A stretch of 34,541 nt of DNA, from assembly GCA_027064165.1 (NCBI GenBank), contig JAMOQE010000057.1, positions 1 through 34,541 of the forward strand, read 5' to 3'. Below are positions 17,656-25,107 of this stretch, in pieces (positions within the stretch are counted from its first letter, which is position 1; every line of letters begins with the position of its first letter). This DNA comes from Thermodesulfatator sp. GTDB taxonomy: Bacteria > Desulfobacterota > Thermodesulfobacteria > Thermodesulfobacteriales > Thermodesulfobacteriaceae. A program made the position numbers and the translations under genes. The notes under the pieces were generated by a model, which ran no database searches, was not told the DNA's origin, and saw only the letters and a program-made list of their open reading frames with translations.

Positions 17656-18129
17656 ATGCGAGCTCTATTTCTTTTTTTATTTATAGGATTTTTGCTTTTT
17701 ACTACCCCTGCTTTTAGCAAATCCATAGACTTTTCCTTTAAGAGCTATCAAGGTAAAGTTTACAGACTCTCTGATTTCAGGGGAAATTATGTCCTTCTTA
17801 ATTTTTTTGCAAGCTATTGTCCTCCCTGTCTTGGAGAGTTGCAGGTGCTTGAAAAGGTTTCTCAAAGATGCGGTTCAAAAGTTAAAGTCATTTCTCTTCT
17901 TATTGACTGGCAGGGAGCACCTCTTCTTTCTCCACTTATAGAAACAGGGAAAGTGACTTATCTTATAGGTCTTGCCAGTGAAGAGGCATTTAAAGCATTT
18001 CCAGATTTTGATATCACCCCCACGACTTATCTCTTAAATCAAAAAGGTGAAAGAGTAAAAAAAATAGTGGGATTTACTTCCTATCAGGACTGGATAAAAT
18101 TGCTTCAGAAGTATACTTCCTGCAATTGA
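17656..18129 (+). CDS. Secreted TlpA/thioredoxin-like protein
   Basis: A 157-aa protein with a signal peptide (residues 1 to about 21, hydrophobic core LFLFLFIGFLLF, cleavage near AFS-K) followed by a TlpA/ResA-like thioredoxin fold. The redox motif CPPC is at 55-58 within NFFASYCPPCLGEL, and the cis-proline loop is DITPTTYLL. It probably reduces or exchanges disulfides in the periplasm, for example during cytochrome c maturation; the target is not indicated by the neighbours. Ribosome-binding site AAAAAGGAGG just upstream. It is the last gene of the flippase-lpxK run; its stop lies 1 base from the convergent selD stop. Confidence 0.9.
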   Translation: MRALFLFLFIGFLLFTTPAFSKSIDFSFKSYQGKVYRLSDFRGNYVLLNFFASYCPPCLGELQVLEKVSQRCGSKVKVISLLIDWQGAPLLSPLIETGKVTYLIGLASEEAFKAFPDFDITPTTYLLNQKGERVKKIVGFTSYQDWIKLLQKYTSCN

Positions 18130-18130
18130 T

Positions 18131-19186
18131 TTAAGGCAGAACTTCTATGCCTGGTTCTCCGTCAACCACCTCTCCAATAGCCTTTGTCCAGAAAAGGCCG
18201 AGTTCTAAAGCTTTCTCCTCAAATTTTTCTTTAAGTTCTCTGGGAACAGAAATGAGAAATCCTCCAGAAGTCTGGGCATCTGCAAGGAGTATTTTTTGTA
18301 ACTCAGTCACCTCAGGGTTTATCTTTACAACACTTGAGCAGAAATTAAGATTGGCATAGTCTCCTTCTGGGATGATGCCCATGCTTGCAAACTTCACAGC
18401 TTCTTTTATTACAGGTACTTTACTGGCATGTATTCTGAATCTTTTTTTACTTGCAAGGGCCATTTCCAGGGCATGGCCAAGAAGCCCAAATCCCGTGATG
18501 TCAGTAGCACACCTTAAGCCAAGCTCCTGCATAAGCCTGCAGGCTTTATCATTAAGTTCCGTCATAAGTTCTACCATGAGCTTATAAGGCCTGTCTTTTT
18601 CTTTAAAGAGGCCTCCTTTATAGGCTGTAATCAAAATCCCTGTACCAAGAGGTTTGGTAAGATAAAGAATTTCACCGGGCCTTGCTTCTTTGTTGGTAAT
18701 AACTCTGGCAGGGTGTACAAGTCCCACTACAGCAAGACCATACTTGGGCTCAGGATCATCTACACTGTGTCCCCCCACAAGGAGTGCTCCAGCCTCTTTT
18801 ATTTTTGAAAGTCCCCCTTTCAATATCTCTCTTAGCATTTCTAAAGGCAGCCCTTTTTTAGGGAAACCTATAAGATTCAAACAGAGAAGAGGCCTCCCTC
18901 CTACCACATATACATCTGAAAGGGAGTTTGTAGCAGCTATTTGCCCAAAAGTAAAAGGATCGTCCACCACAGGGGTGAAAAAGTCTGCAGTAAAAACCAA
19001 AGCCCTTTCTTCGTCAAGCTTAAAGATACCTGCATCCGCACCTTCTTCAAAGCTTTGAATTAAATCCGGATGAGAGGGTAAATCCAGACCCTTTAAAACC
19101 TCCACAAGTACCTCTTGCGGAAGTTTTGCTGCTCAACCAGATGCCTTTACTTTTTTAGTTAATTTAATGCTTTCCTGCACACTCAC
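18131..19186 (-). CDS. selD: Selenide, water dikinase; selenoprotein with in-frame UGA
   Basis: SelD makes selenophosphate from selenide and ATP for selenocysteine and selenouridine synthesis. A stop-free frame begins only at 19105 and lacks the catalytic N-terminus. Reading the same frame upstream through UGA at 19133-19135 gives IKLTKKVKASG-Sec-AAKLPQEVL, matching the SelD active-site loop (Cys17/Lys20 in E. coli) in its Sec-containing form. GTG at 19186 is a plausible start (GGGAGAT about 6 bases upstream), GTG at 19180 an alternative; with the former the protein is 351 aa with Sec18 and Lys21. Other blocks: FTADFFTPVVDDPFTFGQIA, LVGGHSVDDPEPKYGL, CATDITGFGLLGHALEMA. A hairpin fitting a bacterial SECIS follows the UGA. 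The 5' end overlaps mog by 23 bases. Confidence 0.93.
19099..19123 (-). promoter_or_regulatory. SECIS-like hairpin for selenocysteine insertion in selD
   Basis: In the mRNA, CUUCCGCAAG pairs with CUUGUGGAGG over 10 base pairs (two G-U wobbles) with the loop AGGUA. It begins 9 bases after the UGA, and the loop GG is about 20 bases from it, inside the range known for bacterial SECIS elements. The exposed GGU matches the SelB-contacting loop of E. coli fdhF. Pairing was worked out by eye. Confidence 0.8.
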
Positions 19187-19667
19187 TTGGATCTCCCTGT
19201 ATTTTTTCTACTGCATGCTTTATTACTTTTGTAAGCTTGGGAAAAATTTCTTTGATGGCTTTGGGGCTTCCGGGAAGATTGATGATAAGTGTATTTCCTC
19301 TTATACCAGCAACTCCCCTTGTCAGGGCAGCCATGGGTGTTATGGGATAGCTTATGTACCTTATATACTCAGGGATTCCAGGAATTTCTTTTTCTATCAC
19401 CTCTTTTGTAGCTTCAGGGGTAACATCTCTTGGATAAACCCCTGTGCCCCCATTTGTCAATATAAGGTCAAGGCCCTTTTTATCTGCCCACTCTTTAAGA
19501 AGGGTAGAAATCTTTTCTTTTTCATCAGGAAGAATGGTGTAAAGCGTAGGCTCCCAGCCTGTTTCTTTTACCAATTCCTGAAGTAGTTTTCCCGAGATGT
19601 CTTCTCTTTCTCCTTTACTTCCCTTATCACTCAGCGTAAGTATTCCTACTCGCAATTTTTTATCCAT
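19164..19667 (-). CDS. mog: Molybdopterin adenylyltransferase (MogA/MoaB family)
   Basis: A 167-aa enzyme that adenylylates molybdopterin before metal insertion by MoeA. Visible: RVGILTLSDKGSKGEREDISG, LILTNGGTGVYPRDVTPEAT (the TGGTG-type substrate-binding loop) and LTRGVAGIRGNTLIINLPGS. ATG at 19667 (MDKKLRVGIL) is preferred over the upstream TTG at 19709, which would add 14 residues not seen in the family. A TATAAT at 19683-19678 lies 10 bases before the ATG and there is no ribosome-binding site, so the leader must be very short. It overlaps selD; both serve Mo/Se enzymes such as the formate dehydrogenase at the left edge. Confidence 0.92.
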   Translation of the reverse strand: MDKKLRVGILTLSDKGSKGEREDISGKLLQELVKETGWEPTLYTILPDEKEKISTLLKEWADKKGLDLILTNGGTGVYPRDVTPEATKEVIEKEIPGIPEYIRYISYPITPMAALTRGVAGIRGNTLIINLPGSPKAIKEIFPKLTKVIKHAVEKIQGDPSECAGKH

Positions 19668-19976
19668 AGTTTTATAAATTATAAATAGCACCAAATTATT
19701 TTGCTTCAAGAAAAATGTTAAAAGAAATTTTTTCTGTTAATTTTTCTCCTGTAACCGGATGGATAATAAAACTTTTTAGAAAGCATCTTCAGAGCCAGTG
19801 CCACATGGGGAAAAATAAATTTCCTTTCCAGCTAATAAAATACCTGATTTAATGCTTTTCAAAGTACAGGAAATTTGTTTTTAGTTTTTTATCAAAAAAC
19901 CCCTAAGAAGAGAGTAAATTTTCAAATATTATAGAAGGAAACCAGAGGCTTTCAAAATTTAATTGCACTTTACAGT
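19668..19976. other. Intergenic region of about 310 bases between yajC and mog
   Basis: No gene is supported here. It holds the mog -10 box at its left end. A 7-bp AT-only hairpin (19884-19900) has no proper U-tract. Two short open frames exist, one of 45 codons on + and one of about 33 on -, both without a ribosome-binding site. The composition is more AT-rich than the flanking genes. Confidence 0.6.
19678..19683 (-). promoter_or_regulatory. Putative -10 box of the mog-selD operon
   Basis: A perfect TATAAT on the - strand, 10 bases upstream of the mog ATG. No good -35 hexamer is seen at 16-18 bases; a TTGAAG lies 20 bases upstream. The promoter assignment rests mainly on position. Confidence 0.4.
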
Positions 19977-20315
19977 TTATTGATTAATTGGTCCTGAAAT
20001 GTAACCTTTTATCACAGGGATGGTAACATCTTTCTCCACTTCAAGCCAGACTATATCGTTTTCAATTTTTACCACTCTTCCCACTATTCCTCCAGCAGTA
20101 AATACCCTTTGTCCGGGTCTGAGTTCAGAAAGAAATTTTTGATGCTCTTTCATTTTTTTCTGTTGGGGCCTGATAAGCATAAAGTAAAAGATAGCAAAAA
20201 TAATAATCAAAGGTAAAAATGTAAGAAGAAGACTCATCAGCCCTTCACCCTGAGCACCTGCTGCTCTACCCTGAGGAGGAGCCATAGCCCAGACCAAAGA
20301 AATAAGATTTAACAT
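19977..20315 (-). CDS. yajC: Preprotein translocase subunit YajC
   Basis: A 112-aa single-span membrane protein that associates with SecDF. The hydrophobic segment LLTFLPLIIIFAIFYFMLI (about residues 29-48) is followed by the signature RPQQKKMKEHQKFLSELRPG and VFTAGGIVGRVVKI. The N-terminal part (MAPPQGRAAGAQGEG) is Gly/Ala-rich and probably periplasmic. The ribosome-binding site AAGGAGGTT overlaps the last codons and stop of tgt, coupling the two. tgt-yajC is a classic order, but secD and secF do not follow downstream here. Confidence 0.95.
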   Translation of the reverse strand: MLNLISLVWAMAPPQGRAAGAQGEGLMSLLLTFLPLIIIFAIFYFMLIRPQQKKMKEHQKFLSELRPGQRVFTAGGIVGRVVKIENDIVWLEVEKDVTIPVIKGYISGPINQ

Positions 20316-20318
20316 GCT

Positions 20319-21449
20319 TTAACCTCCTTTTTGTGAATTGTTATAGTAGCCCTCCAGCTCTTTTTTTAACTCAATTAAACTATCTTCTAAAATAGCCTTT
20401 CTGATTTGCTCCATAAGTTTAGCATAATAAAATAAATTGTGAAGGGTAAGAAGTGGATAAGCAAGGAGCTCTTTAGTGTGAAGCAGGTGTCTTAAATAAG
20501 CGCGGCTAAATTTCCTGCAGGTATAACAGGAGCAATTTTCGTCAAGGGGACTCTCATCTTTTTTGTACTCTGCATTTCTTATATTGAGGAGTCCTTTAGA
20601 AGTAAACACAGTTCCTCTTCTGGCATTCCTTGTAGGTAGTACGCAATCAAACATATCCACCCCTCTTATCACTGCCTCTACTATGTCAAGAGGAGTTCCC
20701 ACCCCCATAAGATACCGAGGCTTATCCTCTGGAAGGAGGGCGGTATTCACTTCTATCATAGTATTTCTCAATTCAAAGGGTTCGCCAACCGAGAGGCCTC
20801 CAATGGCATAACCATCAAATCCAAGCTCAACCAGAAACTCGGTGCTCCATTTTCTTAAGTCTTCAAACATCCCACCTTGCACAATGCCAAATAATGCCTG
20901 CGTTTCTGTGGGATGCCTTTGCCAATATTTTTTTGACTCAATTGCCCATCTGTGGGTAAGCTCGGTTAAATGCCTGGTTTCTTCGTATGAGCAGGGGTAG
21001 GGTATGCAGGTATCAAGCACCATTACTATGTCAGAACCCAGCTTTTTTTGCACTTCAAGTGATTTTATAGGAGTAAAAAAGTGTTCTGAACCGTCAATAT
21101 GGGACTTAAAAATTACTCCTTCTTCTGTAATTTTCCTGAACTGGGCAAGGCTATAGACCTGGAAGCCTCCGCTGTCTGTAAGGATATGTCTCTCCCATTG
21201 CATGAAGTTGTGGAGTCCCCCAAGATTACTTATTAAATCAGCACCAGGCCTGAGATAAAGGTGATAAGTATTGCTAAGAATTATTCTATAGCCCAGCTCT
21301 TTTAAAATTTCAGGGAAAAGAGATTTCACCGTGGCTTGTGTGCCAACAGGCATAAATACAGGGGTTTCAATAACTCCCCTGTGGGTTATAATTCTCCCCA
21401 GTCTGGCTCTGGTAGTCTGACTTTTATAGCTGATTTTAAATTTAAACAT
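20319..21449 (-). CDS. tgt: tRNA-guanine transglycosylase (queuosine synthesis)
   Basis: A 376-aa enzyme that exchanges the wobble guanine of GUN-anticodon tRNAs for preQ1. Visible: RGVIETPVFMPVGTQATVK, the substrate loop ILTDSGGFQVYSL around residues 89-101, FGIVQGG, the VDMFDCVLPTRNARRG block containing the nucleophilic aspartate, and the zinc site Cys306, Cys308, Cys311 and His337. Full-length bacterial form. The start overlaps the upstream aminotransferase gene by 8 bases. Its last codons (QKGG-stop) double as the yajC ribosome-binding site. Confidence 0.96.
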   Translation of the reverse strand: MFKFKISYKSQTTRARLGRIITHRGVIETPVFMPVGTQATVKSLFPEILKELGYRIILSNTYHLYLRPGADLISNLGGLHNFMQWERHILTDSGGFQVYSLAQFRKITEEGVIFKSHIDGSEHFFTPIKSLEVQKKLGSDIVMVLDTCIPYPCSYEETRHLTELTHRWAIESKKYWQRHPTETQALFGIVQGGMFEDLRKWSTEFLVELGFDGYAIGGLSVGEPFELRNTMIEVNTALLPEDKPRYLMGVGTPLDIVEAVIRGVDMFDCVLPTRNARRGTVFTSKGLLNIRNAEYKKDESPLDENCSCYTCRKFSRAYLRHLLHTKELLAYPLLTLHNLFYYAKLMEQIRKAILEDSLIELKKELEGYYNNSQKGG

Positions 21450-22623
21450 TTTTTGCCTTTTTGCAGGCTTTGATAAAAGCAGACCTCATTTTGAGGAGCA
21501 CCTTTTCAGGCACGCAAAGGGAAAGCCTTATGTGATTTTTCAGCCCAAAGCCCCTCCCCGGTACAGCAAGAATAAGTTCATCCTTAAGTATCTTGCAAAA
21601 TTCAAGGTCGTCTATAGGAGTTTTGGGAAAAACAAAAAAGCCGCCTTTAGGTTTCACAAATTCAAGACCAGCTTCTTCAAGGATATTGCAAAGCACATCC
21701 CGTCTTTTTTGATAAATTTCAACTTCCACCTTTTCAAAAGCACATCTTTCTACAAGCCTTTGAGCAAGGGCGGGACCATTTACAAATCCCAGAATTCTAT
21801 TGCACATTATAAGGGCTGCAAGTAAGAGCTTTTTTTCTGCTATTTCTGGATGTACTGCAATAAAACCTATCCGTTCACCGGCTAAGGAAAGTTCTTTTGA
21901 AAAGCTGTAAACCACTATGCTGTTAGGATAATACTTAAAAATTGAAGGCACCCTGTAATTGTCAAAAACAAGATTTCTATAAGGCTCATCAGAAATCAAA
22001 AAAACAGGTCTTCCGATCTCCCGGCTTTTCTCTGTAAGAAGCCCTGCAAGAGTTTCAAGCTCTTCTTCCGTGTAAATCTGGCCTGTGGGATTGTTGGGGG
22101 AGTTTATAAGAATAGCCTTTGTTTTGTTATCAATTGCCTTTTCCAGGGCTTCAAAGTCAAGAGAAAAATCGTGCTTTGTGGGAACAGGGCAGGGTATGCC
22201 TCCATGATTTTCTACATAAAATACATATTCTACAAAAAAGGGGGAAGGGAAGACAACCTTTTCTCCAGGATTTAAAATACTTTTGAAGACCACATTTAAT
22301 CCCCCAGCAGCTCCACAGGTCATTACTATCTCTTCAGGGGAAACAGTTATTCCCTGTTCTTTGCTTATTTTTTCTGCCATTTTTTCCCGGGTAAAGCTGA
22401 ATCCAGCATTTGGCATGTATCTGTGGAGTTCAGGCTTATAGTCTTCAGCAAAGGTTTTTAAAGCATTTCTTACACAGGAAGGTGCAGGAAGATCAGGATT
22501 CCCAAGGGTGAGATCAAAGACTTTTTCTTCTCCGTAAAGCTCTTTAAGTTTTCTCCCTTCTTCAAACATTTTTCTAATCCAGGAGCTTCTTTCCATGTAC
22601 GAGAGCACTTTCTCTGAAAGCAT
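21442..22623 (-). CDS. Class I/II PLP-dependent aminotransferase
   Basis: A 393-aa fold-type I aminotransferase in the aspartate/alanine/aromatic group. Visible: LTLGNPDLPAPSCV, TCGAAGGLNVVFKSIL, NSPNNPTGQIYTEEEL around residues 174-189, SDEPYRNLVF, and the PLP-lysine Lys243 in YSFSKELSLAGERIGF. It transfers amino groups between an amino acid and a 2-oxoacid. Substrate cannot be fixed; the aromatic pathway genes elsewhere in the window make an aromatic or aspartate substrate possible. The ribosome-binding site GAGGAGGTG overlaps the end of the upstream gene, whose stop is 5 bases away. Confidence 0.93.
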   Translation of the reverse strand: MLSEKVLSYMERSSWIRKMFEEGRKLKELYGEEKVFDLTLGNPDLPAPSCVRNALKTFAEDYKPELHRYMPNAGFSFTREKMAEKISKEQGITVSPEEIVMTCGAAGGLNVVFKSILNPGEKVVFPSPFFVEYVFYVENHGGIPCPVPTKHDFSLDFEALEKAIDNKTKAILINSPNNPTGQIYTEEELETLAGLLTEKSREIGRPVFLISDEPYRNLVFDNYRVPSIFKYYPNSIVVYSFSKELSLAGERIGFIAVHPEIAEKKLLLAALIMCNRILGFVNGPALAQRLVERCAFEKVEVEIYQKRRDVLCNILEEAGLEFVKPKGGFFVFPKTPIDDLEFCKILKDELILAVPGRGFGLKNHIRLSLCVPEKVLLKMRSAFIKACKKAKNV

Positions 22624-22628
22624 ATACT

Positions 22629-23249
22629 CTACACCTCCTCTGCAATCAATTTAAGCACTTTAAGGATTTTAGGTTCTGTTATGGAAAATCTGTAGCCAAT
22701 TCCACAGGAATTTATAGGTGGAATAAGCACATCTCCTGCCATCCATTCAAACTGAAAGAATATTTTATCATTGGCAAAAGCTTCCTGATATACTATAACA
22801 AGCTCCTTTTCTGTGAGTTTTTCAATAGAAAATACCTGTGTGTACATGAACAAATCCTTAAAAGAGGGAGGTTTAAAAGAAAAGTCCACAATTTTCCTCT
22901 GTTTGAGAAGATTAAGAAGCCATGGAGGAATGGTGCCAAATAGTTTGGATGTATTAACTATACAGTCCACACCATCTATTTCAAGTGCATATTCCTCAAG
23001 ACCAGCTCCCCTGGTGGTGATAATTTTGAGAAAAATATCTTTGTATAGATAAATACTGAGAGGAAAAGTGCCTTTTTCTTTTGCAGCTTTATAAAGCATG
23101 GAGAAAGGTTTTAGAGGAAAAAGCACGGTCTTGTGCAGGTGATCTTCATCCGGCTCGGGATTCAGCCTTATGGCAGGAGGACTCTGCACATAAGAAACAG
23201 GATTTTTAGGAGAGAGACTTTTAAACCAGTTGTAGAGGTGATCTGTCAT
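22629..23249 (-). CDS. Conserved-looking protein of unknown function, 206 aa
   Basis: I do not recognise this protein. It is 206 aa, soluble by appearance, with no signal peptide or membrane segment. It is rich in aromatic and hydrophobic residues, with a proline-rich N-terminus (LSPKNPVSYVQSPP) and two cysteines (GVDCIVN, NSCGIGYRFS). No nucleotide-binding or metal-binding motif is visible. It is probably real because it fills the frame, uses the same codon style as its neighbours, and its stop lies 5 bases from the aminotransferase start. ATG 23249 has no ribosome-binding site. It looks like the first gene of the operon leading to aspC-like, tgt and yajC. Confidence 0.65.
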   Translation of the reverse strand: MTDHLYNWFKSLSPKNPVSYVQSPPAIRLNPEPDEDHLHKTVLFPLKPFSMLYKAAKEKGTFPLSIYLYKDIFLKIITTRGAGLEEYALEIDGVDCIVNTSKLFGTIPPWLLNLLKQRKIVDFSFKPPSFKDLFMYTQVFSIEKLTEKELVIVYQEAFANDKIFFQFEWMAGDVLIPPINSCGIGYRFSITEPKILKVLKLIAEEV

Positions 23250-23258
23250 AGCTTTATT

Positions 23259-23456
23259 TTATTTTGCAAGGGGGTTTGCTATGGTTATGAGAAGTCCCAA
23301 TAAGCCACAACCTAAGCCCATAAACCATTGTAAAAAGAAAAATCGCTTTTCTACAGCTTCAAATCTCTTGTCCATTTTTCTTTTTCTTCAATTGCCTTTT
23401 TCACAAGTTTGTTTACTATTAGTTCCAGAGTTTTCAGATATGGGTATAGCCATCAT
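23259..23456 (-). pseudogene. Frameshifted small coiled-coil/membrane protein gene
   Basis: After an AAAGGAG ribosome-binding site (23464-23458), ATGATG starts MAIPISENS, which soon stops. The next frame reads LELIVNKLVKKAIEEKEK. The original frame then resumes with MDKRFEAVEKRFFFLQWF and a hydrophobic tail (GCGLLGLLITIA), ending at TAA 23259-23261. Joined, the three pieces give a product of about 65 aa resembling small thermophile proteins with an N-terminal 'PIS' box, a charged helix of DKRFEAVEKRF repeats and one C-terminal membrane span. Two compensating frameshifts are needed, so either the gene is decayed or the sequence has two indel errors in A-rich runs. The terminal 38 codons alone could be a real ORF. 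Confidence 0.5.
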
Positions 23457-23474
23457 ACTCCTTTTTAATATTCG

Positions 23475-23516
23475 GTTATGTGATAACATTATAAGTCCAA
23501 TTTGTAGATTTGTGAA
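23475..23516 (-). promoter_or_regulatory. Near-consensus promoter with inverted repeat over the start site
   Basis: On the - strand, TTCACA (23516-23511) and TATAAT (23493-23488) are separated by exactly 17 bases. Directly downstream, 23475-23487 is the inverted repeat GTTAT-3-ATAAC, covering the expected transcription start. It faces the broken small gene and the 206-aa/aminotransferase/tgt/yajC operon. An operator role for the repeat is inference. Confidence 0.65.
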
Positions 23517-23569
23517 GGCATGTGAGGAGATTTTACTATAAATTCTCTATCCTCTTTGGGAATTTTAGG

Positions 23570-23604
23570 TATAATTTTTGAATAAAAATAAAAAAAGGAG
23601 GTGA
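23570..23604 (+). promoter_or_regulatory. fliL -10-like box and strong ribosome-binding site
   Basis: TATAAT at 23570-23575 has no good -35 partner and matches neither a sigma-54 nor a sigma-28 promoter by eye. AAGGAGGTGA at 23595-23604 is a perfect ribosome-binding site 6 bases before the fliL ATG. This is the only candidate promoter I see ahead of the flagellar operon. Confidence 0.4.
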
Positions 23605-23610
23605 TTTAAA

Positions 23611-24099
23611 ATGGCAGAAGAGGCAAAAGAAGGAGCTGAGCAGGAAAAAAAAGAAAAAAAAGGTGGTAAGAAGAAGCTTCTTTTATTTTTAGTTGCAGGA
23701 TTGCTGATTATTGGAATTGCAGGCGGGGTGGTAATGTTTTTAGGGGGTAAGAAAAAGGGAGAAGAAGAAAAAAAAGAGAAGGTTGAAAAGCCAGCGCAGA
23801 CATTTTTTATAACTCTTGACCCTATTATAGTAAATTTATTGGATCCTACAGGAAAGAGGTATCTTCAAATTCAAATAAGTCTTGAAGTGGGAGATAAAAA
23901 ATTGGAAGATGAATTAAAGGAAAAGCAGCCGATAATAAAGGATACAATTATTTCTGTGCTCGGAGAAAAGACAGTTGACGATGTTTTGGCACCTAATGCC
24001 AAAGAAGAGATAAAAAAAGAACTTTTGGAAAAAATTAATCAAGCCTTAGGAGAAGATGTGGTATTACATATTTATATTCTTCAATACATAGTGGAGTAA
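23611..24099 (+). CDS. fliL: Flagellar basal body-associated protein FliL
   Basis: A 162-aa inner-membrane protein around the stator/MS ring that affects motor torque. A very lysine/glutamate-rich cytoplasmic N-terminus (about 1-24) precedes one membrane span (LLLFLVAGLLIIGIAGGVVMFL). The periplasmic FliL domain follows: FFITLDPIIVNLLDPTGKRYLQ and the C-terminal IYILQYIVE. It is the first gene of the flagellar operon, 5 bases before fliM. Confidence 0.9.
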   Translation: MAEEAKEGAEQEKKEKKGGKKKLLLFLVAGLLIIGIAGGVVMFLGGKKKGEEEKKEKVEKPAQTFFITLDPIIVNLLDPTGKRYLQIQISLEVGDKKLEDELKEKQPIIKDTIISVLGEKTVDDVLAPNAKEEIKKELLEKINQALGEDVVLHIYILQYIVE

Positions 24100-24103
24100 A
24101 AAA

Positions 24104-25093
24104 ATGGAGCAGATATTAAGTCAGGAAGAGATAGATGCTCTTTTAGCCGGACTTGAAGAAGGTGCTGTAGATACGACTCCTAAGGAAGAAGAGACTGAAG
24201 GCAAGGAAATAAAGCCGTTTGATTTCAGGAATTACAGTATTTCTACCAGACTAAAAATACCGGGCCTTGAAGTTATTAATGAGCAACTTGCAAGAAGTCT
24301 CAGGATGCAATTTTCTACTTTATTGAGGGAAATGGTAGATATTACCAATATACCCATTCAAATGGAAAGATTTAAGGACTTTTTAATTAAAATCCCTGTG
24401 CCTACTTCTATTCATATTTTTAAACTTGAACCTTTAAAAGGGCAGGCCCTTCTTATAATTGATGCCCCTCTGGTGTTTGTATTTGTTGAAAGATTTTTAG
24501 GAGGTGGAGAGAGAAAGGTTATCAAAGTAGAAGGTAGAGAGTTTACTCCCATAGAACAGAGGCTTATAAAAAAAGTAGTAAATATAATTTTTGTAGAACT
24601 GGAAAAGGCATGGAAAAACATTTATCCGGTTAAGCCTAAATATATCAGAGGTGAAGTTAATCCTCAATTTGCAAGGGTACTTCAGCCAGAAGAAACAGTG
24701 ATTGTTTCAGGATATAGCGTTGATCTTGAAGCTATAAGCGGCAAGATTCAGCTTTGCTATGCCCTCAGCACCCTTCAACCTATAAAAGAAAGATTGTATT
24801 CGCCTTATCAAATAGAAGAGTATGTGGATGCTACCTGGAGAAAGACGATTGAAAACAATGTCTTAAATAGTGAAGTGGAAGTAAAGGCAATGCTGGGGCG
24901 TTCTCAAATTACGGTGAATGATCTCCTCAATTTAGAAGAGGGAGATGTAATAGTGCTTGATAAAAAAATGGAAGAGCCGGTGGAAGTTTACATAGAAGAC
25001 ACGCTAAAAATTCTTGGAAAGTTAGGGGTTTTTAAAAACCATATTGCCGTCCAGGTTGAAAAATTTGTCTCTTCAGAAGAAGAGCAGAGTTAA
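24104..25093 (+). CDS. fliM: Flagellar motor switch protein FliM
   Basis: A 329-aa C-ring protein. The N-terminal LSQEEIDALLAGLEEG is the conserved peptide that binds phosphorylated CheY, and cheY lies in the same operon. The middle CheC-like domain (about 40-230) includes RSLRMQFSTLLREMVDI and FVERFLGGGER. The C-terminal SpoA domain (about 250-320: SEVEVKAMLGRSQITVNDLL, EEPVEVYIEDTLKILGKLG) pairs with FliN. It sits 4 bases after fliL and 14 bases before fliN. Confidence 0.96.
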   Translation: MEQILSQEEIDALLAGLEEGAVDTTPKEEETEGKEIKPFDFRNYSISTRLKIPGLEVINEQLARSLRMQFSTLLREMVDITNIPIQMERFKDFLIKIPVPTSIHIFKLEPLKGQALLIIDAPLVFVFVERFLGGGERKVIKVEGREFTPIEQRLIKKVVNIIFVELEKAWKNIYPVKPKYIRGEVNPQFARVLQPEETVIVSGYSVDLEAISGKIQLCYALSTLQPIKERLYSPYQIEEYVDATWRKTIENNVLNSEVEVKAMLGRSQITVNDLLNLEEGDVIVLDKKMEEPVEVYIEDTLKILGKLGVFKNHIAVQVEKFVSSEEEQS

Positions 25094-25107
25094 AAGGAGG
25101 AGCAGCC

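Noticed and set aside
19714-19851. 45-codon + strand ORF and 33-codon - strand frame between mog and yajC
   Set aside because: No ribosome-binding site, no recognisable motif, and one covers the mog upstream region; chance length in AT-rich DNA.
19884-19900. GTTTTTT-ATC-AAAAAAC hairpin downstream of yajC, considered as a terminator
   Set aside because: Stem is nearly all A-T with one G-C pair, and the expected U-tract does not follow on the - strand.
23281-23541. 86-codon + strand ORF in the gap before fliL
   Set aside because: It lies antisense to the broken coiled-coil gene and its promoter, lacks a ribosome-binding site, and has an unnatural mix of Cys/Pro/Phe. The - strand reading makes more sense.
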